64,000 nucleotides of DNA from Ethanoligenens harbinense YUAN-3 (lineage in GTDB: Bacteria > Bacillota > Clostridia > Oscillospirales > Ethanoligenentaceae): positions 1,829,310 to 1,893,309 of the forward strand of contig NC_014828.1 of the NCBI RefSeq assembly GCF_000178115.2, given 5' to 3'. Positions 34,693 to 42,135 of this stretch are shown here, piece by piece. The translations under genes and the position numbers were made by a program. Below the pieces are notes generated by a model. It saw only the letters and a list, made by a program, of their open reading frames with translations, made no database searches and was not told the origin of the DNA. The stretch's first letter is position 1; every line of letters begins with the position of its first letter.

Positions 34693-35896
34693 CCGCCCTC
34701 CCCCTTCCCGCGATTGGCTCCGTCGATCCGAAAATTCCGACCTGTGCAATACGGCTAATGGCTTCAAGCAGACGTTCTTCACAATTGGTCAGGCCGATGC
34801 GGACATATTGCCTGCCCTGCCGGCCGAATCCTTCACCTGGTGCAACCGCCACATGGGCCTTTTCCAGTAACAAGTCAGAAAACGACACCGAATCGTATCC
34901 CTCCGGCACTTTCAGCCACACATAAAATGTCCCCGCAGGGGCCGCGGCATCCCAGCCAATCGCACGCAGCCCGTCCATCAACAAATCACGCCTGCGCTCG
35001 TAAGTGGAAACCAGCGCACCGACGAAATCTTGGGGCCCCAGCATAGCCACTGCGGCCGCATCCTGAACCGCTCCGAAAATAGCGCTGTATGCATGCGTAT
35101 GATACTCTTTCAGAGCGCCGATCACAGAAGCGTTACCAACCGCAAAGCCAAACCGCCACCCGGCCATGTTCCATGTTTTCGATGCTGTGTAGATCTCCAC
35201 GGCGTATTCCTTGCCGCCCGGCGTCTGTAGCAGGCTGAGCGGTTTGCGCCCGTCAAAGCCGAATGCCCCATATGCAAAATCGTTGACGACGAGCATGCGG
35301 TTTTGCGCGGCAAAATCTAGCGTGCGCGCAAAAAAATCCCGGGTAGCAACCGCTCCAGTTGGGTTATTGGGATAATTCAACATCAAAAGCCGGATTTTTT
35401 GCAAAACGTTCTGCGGCACCGCAGTATAATTCGGCAAAAAACCATCTTTTTCATAGACCGGAATCCTATAGTGGGATGCTCCGGCAAACACGGCGGCCGT
35501 ATGATAAGCGGGATAACAAGGATCGGTTGTGAGTAAAAAATCACCGGGATTGAGCAGAACTTTTGGAATAGCCAAAATGCCTATGCAAGAGCCTTGGAAA
35601 ATGGCCACCTCCGTCTGCGGATCCAGCTCCACACCATATTCCCTACGGTAAAAAGCGGCCACCGCTTCCAGTGTGGACGGTTTTCCTGTAAAAGGCTGAT
35701 ACCTGTGATTGTCCGGATCATCCGTTGATTCTTTGAGCCGTTGCACGATATGTCCCGGGGTCGGCAGGTCGGGGTTTCCGATGGATAAGTCGATTATGTC
35801 GATTCCATTGCTTTGATACGCCGCAACCTTGTTTTGGAGCGCGCCAAAAAACTGGAACGGAAGCCGCTTGTAAAAATTGGAAAACTCAAAATTCAA
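34679..35896 (-). CDS. Class I/II aminotransferase, DapL/AlaC-like
   Basis: About 405 residues. DLSIGNPDLPTPGHIVQRL (near 40), LNYPNNPTGAVA (near 175) and the PLP lysine in TASKTWNMAGWRFGF (near 237) are clear. The family includes LL-diaminopimelate, alanine and methionine aminotransferases. Placed between metQ and metN in one operon, a role on methionine or its keto acid is inferred. The start is uncertain: TTG at 35896 suits the N terminus MNFEFSNFYKRL and a GAGGAG upstream; the open frame continues to 36001 without a better start. Confidence 0.82.
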   Translation of the reverse strand: MNFEFSNFYKRLPFQFFGALQNKVAAYQSNGIDIIDLSIGNPDLPTPGHIVQRLKESTDDPDNHRYQPFTGKPSTLEAVAAFYRREYGVELDPQTEVAIFQGSCIGILAIPKVLLNPGDFLLTTDPCYPAYHTAAVFAGASHYRIPVYEKDGFLPNYTAVPQNVLQKIRLLMLNYPNNPTGAVATRDFFARTLDFAAQNRMLVVNDFAYGAFGFDGRKPLSLLQTPGGKEYAVEIYTASKTWNMAGWRFGFAVGNASVIGALKEYHTHAYSAIFGAVQDAAAVAMLGPQDFVGALVSTYERRRDLLMDGLRAIGWDAAAPAGTFYVWLKVPEGYDSVSFSDLLLEKAHVAVAPGEGFGRQGRQYVRIGLTNCEERLLEAISRIAQVGIFGSTEPIAGRGRADGRN

Positions 35897-36019
35897 AACC
35901 GACGTCAACTCCTCAAGTGCGTTTCTGACAAGCGTTCCGGGGAAGCCCCCAAAACAACCGGGAGGATCTGTTGGCAGACACCTCGCGTGTGCTTGGGCCA
36001 AATGGCAAAAGTCTGCCGT

Positions 36020-36859
36020 TTACTTGTTGAAATAGCTTGGCAACCAGTACCCATCATAGATATTGTTCGACTTGATATATTTTTGGAAAGCTTCCGATTT
36101 ATAACCGGCGACGATATCGTTGGCGAACTGGCTATTCTTGTTTTTGCTGTCTACAGCCACGACATTGGCATAAGGATCCGTCATCTCCTCAAGCTTCAGA
36201 GCGGTCGTGAGCTTTATTTTATTCGCAATGGCATAGTTGCCTTGGATGCAGACATAATCCGCGTCATTCAGCGCCTGCACGGCCTGTGCGCTGTCGACCG
36301 TCACGATCTTGATGTTTTTGAGGTTGGCGGTGACATCGCTCAACGAAGCTTTCAACGGGTCGATGTTGTTCTTGATTGTGATCCAGCCGACTTTTTGTAG
36401 AATGGTAATGGCGCGAAGCAGATTTGTCGGGTCGCTCGGCACAACGACCTGCGCGCCATCGCTGACTTCCGTCAGACTTTTATGCTTTTTGGAATAGAGT
36501 CCCATCGGCGGTGTGGGCACGTGAACAATACCAACCAGGTTGATGCCTTCTTTTTGGTTGATCGCATTTAAGTAGATGGTATGCTGAAACACATTGGCGT
36601 CAATTTCACCCTGCGACACGGCCATATCCGGCTGGATGCCGTCTGTAAAGGTTTTATAATGGATGGTGTAGCCTTTGGATTTCAGATACGGGGCAACACC
36701 ATTTTTGAACTCGTCTTCGTATGGGCCCGGGTTAAAGCTAATGGTAAGCGTTTTCTTTTCCGAAGTGGTTTTTTGCGCGGTGGAACTGCTGCAGCCTGAA
36801 AATACCAGCGTTGCGGCCATCAGCAAAAACACTGCTACCAGCATATTTCTTTTTATCAT
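36020..36859 (-). CDS. metQ: Methionine-binding lipoprotein
   Basis: 279 residues of the NlpA/MetQ family. The signal peptide ends in a lipobox (LVFSGC), giving an N-terminal lipid-anchored Cys. PYEDEFKNGVAPYLKSKGY, FQHTIYLN and VVPSDPTNLLRAI match MetQ proteins. ATG at 36859 is chosen because GGAAGG lies nine bases upstream; two earlier ATGs exist. It is first in the operon and follows a leader with the conserved 21-nt element and a large palindromic operator. Confidence 0.94.
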   Translation of the reverse strand: MIKRNMLVAVFLLMAATLVFSGCSSSTAQKTTSEKKTLTISFNPGPYEDEFKNGVAPYLKSKGYTIHYKTFTDGIQPDMAVSQGEIDANVFQHTIYLNAINQKEGINLVGIVHVPTPPMGLYSKKHKSLTEVSDGAQVVVPSDPTNLLRAITILQKVGWITIKNNIDPLKASLSDVTANLKNIKIVTVDSAQAVQALNDADYVCIQGNYAIANKIKLTTALKLEEMTDPYANVVAVDSKNKNSQFANDIVAGYKSEAFQKYIKSNNIYDGYWLPSYFNK

Positions 36860-36935
36860 GTAAGTCATCCTTCCCAAAACAAAACCGTTTACAAAACCAG
36901 CAAAACCGTCTTCTTTCATTACCCATATAGGATAT

Positions 36936-36956
36936 AGCCTCCGGTTTTCCGGTCAG
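36936..36956 (-). promoter_or_regulatory. Conserved 21-nt leader element, copy 2 (metQ operon)
   Basis: The minus strand has GACCGGAAAACCGGAGGC, differing from copy 1 by one loop base. It lies 77 bp before the metQ start and can fold as CCGG-AAAA-CCGG or be read as T-G-K-P-E-A. A weaker hairpin (CTATAT-CCT-ATATGG) follows, without a T run. Confidence 0.6.
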
Positions 36957-37090
36957 CAGCAAACCGTCTTATATGGAGCAGATTATCTGAAAATCTATGT
37001 TTAGAAACGCGGATGGGTGGGAGACATCCCGTTTTAATAGTGTATATTGCAAAACACCGTTGTGGAGAAGTGCGCCATTACATCGTTTCA

Positions 37091-37157
37091 TATTAATTAT
37101 AATAAAACATGTATGTTTTGTTATAATTAATATACCCCATCACCCATGAAATGTCAA
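37091..37157 (-). promoter_or_regulatory. metQ promoter with 42-bp palindromic operator
   Basis: Minus-strand TTGACA (37157-37152), spacer 17, TATATT (37134-37129). The arms TATTAATTATAATAAAACAT (37091-37110) and 37113-37132 are complementary at 19 of 20 positions. The palindrome starts inside the -10 box and covers the start site, so a dimeric or tetrameric repressor would shut this promoter. It is the largest and most perfect of the four AT-rich operators. Confidence 0.75.
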
Positions 37158-37702
37158 CCCTCGATCTAAAATATTGAACGAAACCGACGCAGACTCACGC
37201 CGGGCCAACTAAAATCAGGGGAACATCTATCTGGAAACTGAAAATCCAAACGCAAGCGGCCGATGCGGTATGCTCTTTATTCCAGTATGGTAAGCGGCTC
37301 CCTATGACCTATTTGTCGAGTCGCCCGTATAGCCCCGGATCCACCGGGGCCATACGGGCATAACCCTATGATGCAAGTAGCGTCACGCCGCGCTACTGCC
37401 ATTCGCAAGTTTCACAAGGAAAAGGCGGTTCTGGAGAATATGATGAAGATTCTAAAAAACGGCGGCCATCCCCCTGCCATATGCATCCCAGGCGATACCA
37501 CGGGAACATTCAGCTACGGTACGGCACTCTCTGTCAAAATAATGGGCGGCGATACGCTGTCCGAGACTGCGTTCGACACCTACGCATAAAAGCCGGACGG
37601 CCGCTTGCCTGGCTCAAAAAACTCAAAGCCTATCACATCCACCGTCCTCCCTCATAGAATGGTAGTGTAGTGAAATTACATGATACATTTAGGAGGATTT
37701 TT
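37158..37702. other. Intergenic region with a strong hairpin
   Basis: No convincing gene. A two-part hairpin at 37323-37359 (GCCCGTAT-a-GCCCCGG / CCGGGGC-c-ATACGGGC) is nearly perfect but lacks a T run. A short frame at 37444-37589 ending near SETAFDTYA reads like a gene fragment and is not recognised. Confidence 0.4.
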
Positions 37703-38551
37703 ATGGCGGACAGCAAAGCTTCCCCCGCAAATACCAGCGGGCACAAGACCTTTAAAGAAGCTGTGTGCATAGATACCCCGCGTGTTTACGATTCCTGCAG
37801 TGACAAGGACTGCTTCGAGGACCTCCGGGTCTATTTCCCTGACGAAGCACAGGAAGCCGTAAACAATGCCGCGACCGTAAAAGGCCGCTGCGCGGAGTTG
37901 TGCCGCGTGTTTCTGGACGTGGAGCCGGTGCAGTTCAACCGGGGCTTTTATTCGGTAGACATCACATACATTTTTCGGGTTACGGTGGAGCTCTATAAAA
38001 CACCGAACTGCCATTCCGGCAGTAAATCCGAAATCGTGACCGGTTTTGCCAGCTTCAACAAAAAAGTCATCCTGTTCGGCAGTGAAGGCAACATCAAGAT
38101 CTTCAGCTCCGACTACGAACCGGGTGGCGACGACGACCAAAACCGTCCAACCAGCAACACGCCGCGCGCCATCTGCGAAGCAGTGGATCCGATCTTTCTG
38201 GCGGCCAAACTGGTAGACCGTGACTGCACCTCCGACAACGGTACGGACGTTCCTGAAATCTTTGCGGACAACATCGAAGGCAGCATCGGTTGTGTTTTGC
38301 CCACCCGCGTCGTGCTGGTCACGCTTGGTCTGTTCTCCATTGTCAAACTGGAACGCAACGTGCAGTTGCTGATCCCTGCTTATGACTTTTGCGTGCCGGA
38401 CAAAGAATGCACGACTTCTTCTCCCGGCGACCCCTGCGAGCTGTTCCAGAGCCTGCGTTTCCCGGTGGACGAATTCTTCCCGCCCCGTTTTTCCGATATG
38501 GACGCCGACCAGCCGGACTGCAAATGCGGTAAACATGAAGGCTGCCGATAA
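37703..38551 (+). CDS. Conserved Cys-rich clostridial protein of unknown function
   Basis: 282 residues starting at ATG 37703 after AGGAGG. It opens with KTFKEAVCIDTPRVYDSCSDKDCFEDLRVYF, a pattern I recall from unannotated proteins of many spore-forming Clostridia, and ends DCKCGKHEGC. There are about 15 cysteines, no signal peptide and no membrane segment. The body looks like beta-rich sandwich sequence. A spore-coat or exosporium role is plausible but is only inference from the Cys content. It stands alone with its own terminator. Confidence 0.75.
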   Translation: MADSKASPANTSGHKTFKEAVCIDTPRVYDSCSDKDCFEDLRVYFPDEAQEAVNNAATVKGRCAELCRVFLDVEPVQFNRGFYSVDITYIFRVTVELYKTPNCHSGSKSEIVTGFASFNKKVILFGSEGNIKIFSSDYEPGGDDDQNRPTSNTPRAICEAVDPIFLAAKLVDRDCTSDNGTDVPEIFADNIEGSIGCVLPTRVVLVTLGLFSIVKLERNVQLLIPAYDFCVPDKECTTSSPGDPCELFQSLRFPVDEFFPPRFSDMDADQPDCKCGKHEGCR

Positions 38552-38662
38552 GCCGCCCGACTTTTCCTGCAAACCCAAAGGGTCTGTCGGCCTTGAACCG
38601 GCTCAAATCTTAGCGGACAACAACAGAAGATCCCCATCACCGGATATTGCAGTGTTACATGG

Positions 38663-38699
38663 ACTGACGCCGTATTTTAAGCGGCGTCAGTTCTGTTTT
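38663..38699 (+). terminator. Terminator of the Cys-rich gene
   Basis: ACTGACGCCG and CGGCGTCAGT form a 10-bp stem followed by TCTGTTTTG. Confidence 0.8.
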
Positions 38700-38761
38700 G
38701 TGGCTTCAGCGTAAGTCAACCACCGGCCAAACCCGCATAATGAAACATCGTTGGATACAGG

Positions 38762-38827
38762 AAAACCTCCCTTTGCCAAAGCAGACGCGGGATTACCGTC
38801 CGCATCACTACACAAAGGGAGGTTTTG
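38762..38827. other. Large hairpin with inner stem
   Basis: AAAACCTCCCTTTG (38762-38775) and CAAAGGGAGGTTTT (38812-38825) pair perfectly around a 36-nt loop, which itself can fold (GACG/CGTC). The outline is of a structured RNA or a terminator with an enlarged loop; no gene reads into it other than the Cys-rich gene 210 bp upstream. Confidence 0.4.
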
Positions 38828-38981
38828 TCCTGCAATACGTGCCGGGTTTATCACACTCGAATATGCAAACCAAAAGTTGAAGAGTATATAAACTCAATCC
38901 ATTGCCGGAGGATAGCGCAAACGATCCGGTCACGCGGAAAAAAACATGGGCCCGTTTACGTCTTGCAAGAATACGAAGACA

Positions 38982-39010
38982 TAAAAACAGACCGCTCTAT
39001 GGCGGCCTGT
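38982..39010 (-). terminator. Terminator downstream of the molbindin gene
   Basis: On the minus strand ACAGGCCGC and GCGGTCTGT form a hairpin with one mismatch, followed by TTTTTAT, about 120 bp past the molbindin stop. Confidence 0.6.
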
Positions 39011-39132
39011 CAAAGTAATGCGGTTATCGAACCATCCGTGTGCCTGGATATGCTGAGCGGCAATATGCCCTTTCAGGGTTTGTGCAAACCGCCAGCGCAA
39101 CCGGTGGTTGCGATTGAGCCCCAGAACAATGT

Positions 39133-39549
39133 TCAGATGGCAATGATGACAGCGGTGGCCTTAATGATGGCCTTTGCTTTGACCCCGGCCGCCAGACCGA
39201 GCTCTTTAACCGCTTCCAAAGAGATCGTTGCTTCGATTTCCGTACCGCCTTCGGTCTTGATGGTGACGATGGCATTCACCGCCCCCTCCTGCACTTTGGT
39301 GACCTCGCCGGCCAGTTGGTTCCGGGCGCTCAGTTTGGCATCGCCGATTCCCACCAGAACCTCTGTCGCTTTGACCACAGCGGTAGCTTCTTTTCCGGCC
39401 GCCAGACCAAGCTCTTTGACTGCTTCGAGCGAAACGGTAGCGGTGATGATGTCATCGGCTGCTGTTTTTACATGAACAAGCGCGTTGACCGCACCTTCCT
39501 GCACCGATTCGACTGTTCCTTTGAACTGATTTCTTGCACTGATCGTCAT
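39133..39549 (-). CDS. Molbindin: protein of two Mop (molybdopterin-binding TOBE) domains
   Basis: 138 residues made of two similar repeats of about 68 residues. Each starts SARNQ(F/L)xGxV, has VQEGAVNA, and ends with SLEAVKELGLAAG followed by a KAT strand. This is the Mop fold that binds molybdate or tungstate as an oligomer, used for storage and homeostasis. There is no ATPase or DNA-binding domain, so it is neither ModC nor ModE. ATG at 39549 follows AAGGAG. It could relate to a molybdenum-containing cofactor in the nitrogenase-like system 13 kb away, but no direct link is visible. Confidence 0.9.
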   Translation of the reverse strand: MTISARNQFKGTVESVQEGAVNALVHVKTAADDIITATVSLEAVKELGLAAGKEATAVVKATEVLVGIGDAKLSARNQLAGEVTKVQEGAVNAIVTIKTEGGTEIEATISLEAVKELGLAAGVKAKAIIKATAVIIAI

Positions 39550-39601
39550 AATAAACTCCTTCTTTCTGCCACTGTATTGGCTGACTTCTTTTTACAGATT
39601 C

Positions 39602-39630
39602 ATCATAGCACAGGTTTTTCCATATGTAAA
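39602..39630 (-). promoter_or_regulatory. Promoter of the molbindin gene
   Basis: Minus-strand TTTACA (39630-39625), spacer 17, TATGAT (39607-39602), about 50 bp before the ATG. Confidence 0.6.
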
Positions 39631-39728
39631 ATTGTATAATATTATTTTAACCATAGGTATTTACATATACAGTACATCCGCCCTCGACAAGCTTTTCCCC
39701 AAACCAAGGGCATCGAGCTACCATGACA

Positions 39729-39773
39729 AAGGCGCCCCGCATCCGCTGCTCATTGGCCGGATGCGGGGCGCCT
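39729..39773 (-). terminator. Terminator of the SDR gene
   Basis: AAGGCGCCCCGCATCCG pairs with CGGATGCGGGGCGCCTT, a 17-bp stem just past the SDR stop. Confidence 0.8.
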
Positions 39774-39789
39774 TATCGGTCCGCTTGTT

Positions 39790-40548
39790 TCAATATGCCG
39801 TCCAACCACCGTCTGCAACAATCACCGCCCCGTTGATAAAACTTGCGTCATCCGAAGCAAGGAACAGTGCGACCCGTGCAATTTCTTCGGGAGCGCCCAT
39901 ACGGGGATTTCCCGCAATGCCCGACATGGCCCGCTCCATTCCAAGCGCGCTGGGATTGGCAATACCCACACCGATATTGGTCTGCACACTGCCCGGGCAA
40001 ATCGCATTGCAGCGGATGCCTTTGTTGGCATACATAAACCCGATGTTTTTCGACAGGCCCACCAGCGCAAATTTCGACGCGGTGTAAGCCGCTCCCGCCC
40101 TTGCGCCCTGCAAGCCGCCGATGGACGCAATGTTGATGATATTGCCCTGCCCTTGTTTCAACATCTGGCCGATCGCCTTTCGGCATAAATACAGCGGCCC
40201 GTTCAGATTGACATGCAATACGCGCTCCCAAAGCTCATCGCTGACTTCCCCGGCAGGCATCATTTCGTCCATAATGCCTGCGTTATTCACAAGAATATCC
40301 AGTTTCCCGTGATTCTGCACCACTTGGTCTAGCAGGACTTCCATTCCTTTTCTGTCGGTCACGTCGCCCTCGTACGTGCCGACGCTTCCCACCATTCCAT
40401 CGGCGTCCCGGGCCAGCGTTTTTAACCCGCCCATATTGCGGTCCATTGCAATCACATGCGCGCCTTCTTTTGCGAACAGCAGCGCCATCGCTCTGCCCAT
40501 GCCCGAACTTGCCCCGGTTATCACAGCCACTTTGCTATCCAGTTTCAT
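39790..40548 (-). CDS. Short-chain dehydrogenase/reductase (FabG-like)
   Basis: 252 residues of the classical SDR family. NAD(P) binding is TGASSGMGRA (near residue 12), NNAG is near 88, the catalytic Ser is in INIASIGG (near 138) and YxxxK is YTASKFA (near 154). The C-terminal NGAVIVADGGW is typical. It reduces or oxidises a carbonyl/hydroxyl pair, but the substrate cannot be told, and the gene is not in a fatty-acid cluster. ATG at 40548 follows AAGGGGG. It is divergent from the glycosyltransferase gene. Confidence 0.9.
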   Translation of the reverse strand: MKLDSKVAVITGASSGMGRAMALLFAKEGAHVIAMDRNMGGLKTLARDADGMVGSVGTYEGDVTDRKGMEVLLDQVVQNHGKLDILVNNAGIMDEMMPAGEVSDELWERVLHVNLNGPLYLCRKAIGQMLKQGQGNIINIASIGGLQGARAGAAYTASKFALVGLSKNIGFMYANKGIRCNAICPGSVQTNIGVGIANPSALGMERAMSGIAGNPRMGAPEEIARVALFLASDDASFINGAVIVADGGWTAY

Positions 40549-40691
40549 AATGAGCGCCCCCTTCAACATCTGTTTCTTGTATTATAGTACTATTTCATTT
40601 TGCATTATTAAATATTTTTGTGTAAAACATCATGTTTTAAAAGAATGTCTTGTTTTCCGAACAAAATTGAAACCCCACACCGGTGAAAGAA

Positions 40692-40720
40692 TTGTATCTG
40701 CTTTCAGCCTGTTGTATAAT
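40692..40720 (+). promoter_or_regulatory. Promoter of the glycosyltransferase gene
   Basis: TTGTAT (40692-40697), spacer 17, TATAAT (40715-40720), 70 bp before the start. Confidence 0.6.
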
Positions 40721-40789
40721 AAAACCGTTATGTCCGTTTGAAACGGGATATGCCTGAACCAACCAGCCACAAAACAATTCCAGAAAGGA

Positions 40790-41740
40790 ATGGCCGACGT
40801 GGATACGTTATATATTGTGGTTCCCTGTTACAACGAGGAAGCCGTCCTTCCTGAAACCGGCAGAAGGCTGGTGGAAAAGCTGGGCCGCCTGACACACGAC
40901 CAGATGGTATCGGAAAAGAGCCGGATCGTATTTGTGGACGACGGCTCCCGGGACAGCACCTGGAAATGGATTGCCCAGTTGCACAATGAACATGCATGCA
41001 TCAGCGGCATCCGGCTTTCCTGCAACAAAGGGCATCAAAATGCATTGTTGGCCGGGTTATCTACCGTCAAGGATGAAGCAGACATGGTGATCACCCTGGA
41101 TGCCGATTTGCAGGATGATATTGATGCCATTGACGAATTCGTGAAAAAATACAACGAAGGATGCGACATTGTATACGGCGTGCGCAGTTCCCGCACCACA
41201 GATACGTTTTTTAAACGCCGGACAGCCCTCCTGTTCTATCGGCTGATGCAGACGCTGGGCGTCGATATCATCTACAATCATGCCGATTACCGGCTGATGA
41301 GCCGCCGGTCTATCGAAGCGCTGATGCAGTTTAAAGAAGTCAATCTGTTTTTGCGGGGCATTGTGCCCCTGATTGGTTATCGAAGCGCCGTCGTGGAATA
41401 TGAACGGCATGAACGGTTCGCCGGAGAATCCAAATATCCGCTGCGCAAAATGCTCGCCTTTGCATTGGAGGGCGTTACCTCGTTCAGTGTAAAACCCATC
41501 CGCCTGATCGCGGCGGCCGGCTTCCTCATTTTTTCGGTCAGCATCCTTATGCTGATTTATTTTCTGGTGTTGTTTCTGCTGGGAAAAACCGTGGCCGGGT
41601 GGACAAGCATCGTCATTTCCATCTGGGCTATCGGCGGCTTGCAGATTTTAAGCGTCGGCATCATCGGCGAATATATTGGAAAGATCTATCTGGAAACCAA
41701 AGGGCGCCCCAAGTTTTTTGTGGAACAGTACCTGAAATAA
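40790..41740 (+). CDS. Family 2 glycosyltransferase, GtrB/CsbB (undecaprenyl-phosphate) type
   Basis: 316 residues. The GT2 domain has YIVVPCYNEEAVLPET, FVDDGSRDSTW and the DxD-like LDADLQDD (near 104). Two C-terminal membrane helices follow (near 238-260 and 270-295). This layout is that of GtrB, CsbB and DPM1-like enzymes, which move a sugar onto undecaprenyl phosphate for transfer outside the cell. The usual partner, a GtrA flippase or multi-spanning GT-C enzyme, is not adjacent. RBS GAAAGGA precedes ATG 40790. Confidence 0.9.
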   Translation: MADVDTLYIVVPCYNEEAVLPETGRRLVEKLGRLTHDQMVSEKSRIVFVDDGSRDSTWKWIAQLHNEHACISGIRLSCNKGHQNALLAGLSTVKDEADMVITLDADLQDDIDAIDEFVKKYNEGCDIVYGVRSSRTTDTFFKRRTALLFYRLMQTLGVDIIYNHADYRLMSRRSIEALMQFKEVNLFLRGIVPLIGYRSAVVEYERHERFAGESKYPLRKMLAFALEGVTSFSVKPIRLIAAAGFLIFSVSILMLIYFLVLFLLGKTVAGWTSIVISIWAIGGLQILSVGIIGEYIGKIYLETKGRPKFFVEQYLK

Positions 41741-42135
41741 ACGCGGAGACCGCAAAATCGCCTGGAAATTCACCAACCCGCTTGATGTGCCAGAAACAAC
41801 CCTTTCGTCTGCTGCAATCCGTTTCTCAAAGCATGCCGCGATCTTGCGTCATATTGCACTTGCTTTTCACCAGATTACGGATTACAGACGGTTTTTCCGG
41901 GTTTTTTCGGCTTTTTGCATGAAGACCTTTGCGTTTTGCGTGACGGACGACGTCTCCCGTATTTTTCAGCATGCCGATCCATATCCGTCCATTTTCGTTT
42001 CATAACAAAGCCCCCTGCCGTAGTTGATGATCCTACGGCGGGGGGCTTTTTCACCATATTCGTTTAAAAGGAAATCGTTCCGTACCGGCAGGGCCTTTTT
42101 AAACGGAAATGCCCGTCTTACCGGCAAAGCACGGA
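41741..42135. other. Intergenic region with terminator
   Basis: Nothing gene-like is supported up to 42005, although a 72-codon frame (41787-42005) without a ribosome site exists. The rest holds the terminator at 42007-42051. Confidence 0.4.
42007..42051. terminator. Strong terminator
   Basis: AAAGCCCCCTGCCGTAG and CTACGGCGGGGGGCTTT form a stem with one mismatch followed by TT. It lies between convergent genes and can serve both. Confidence 0.85.

Larger units (their letters stand above)
38552..39132. other. Intergenic region holding three hairpins
   Basis: No gene is supported. It contains a terminator for the preceding gene (38663-38699), a larger paired element (38762-38825) and a minus-strand terminator for the molbindin gene (38982-39010). 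A plus-strand frame crossing 38825-39475 is mostly the shadow of the molbindin gene. Confidence 0.5.

Noticed and set aside
38825-39475. 216-codon plus-strand frame
   Set aside because: More than half is the Ala/Ser/Thr-rich shadow of the molbindin gene, and the first part crosses the terminator at 38982-39010.
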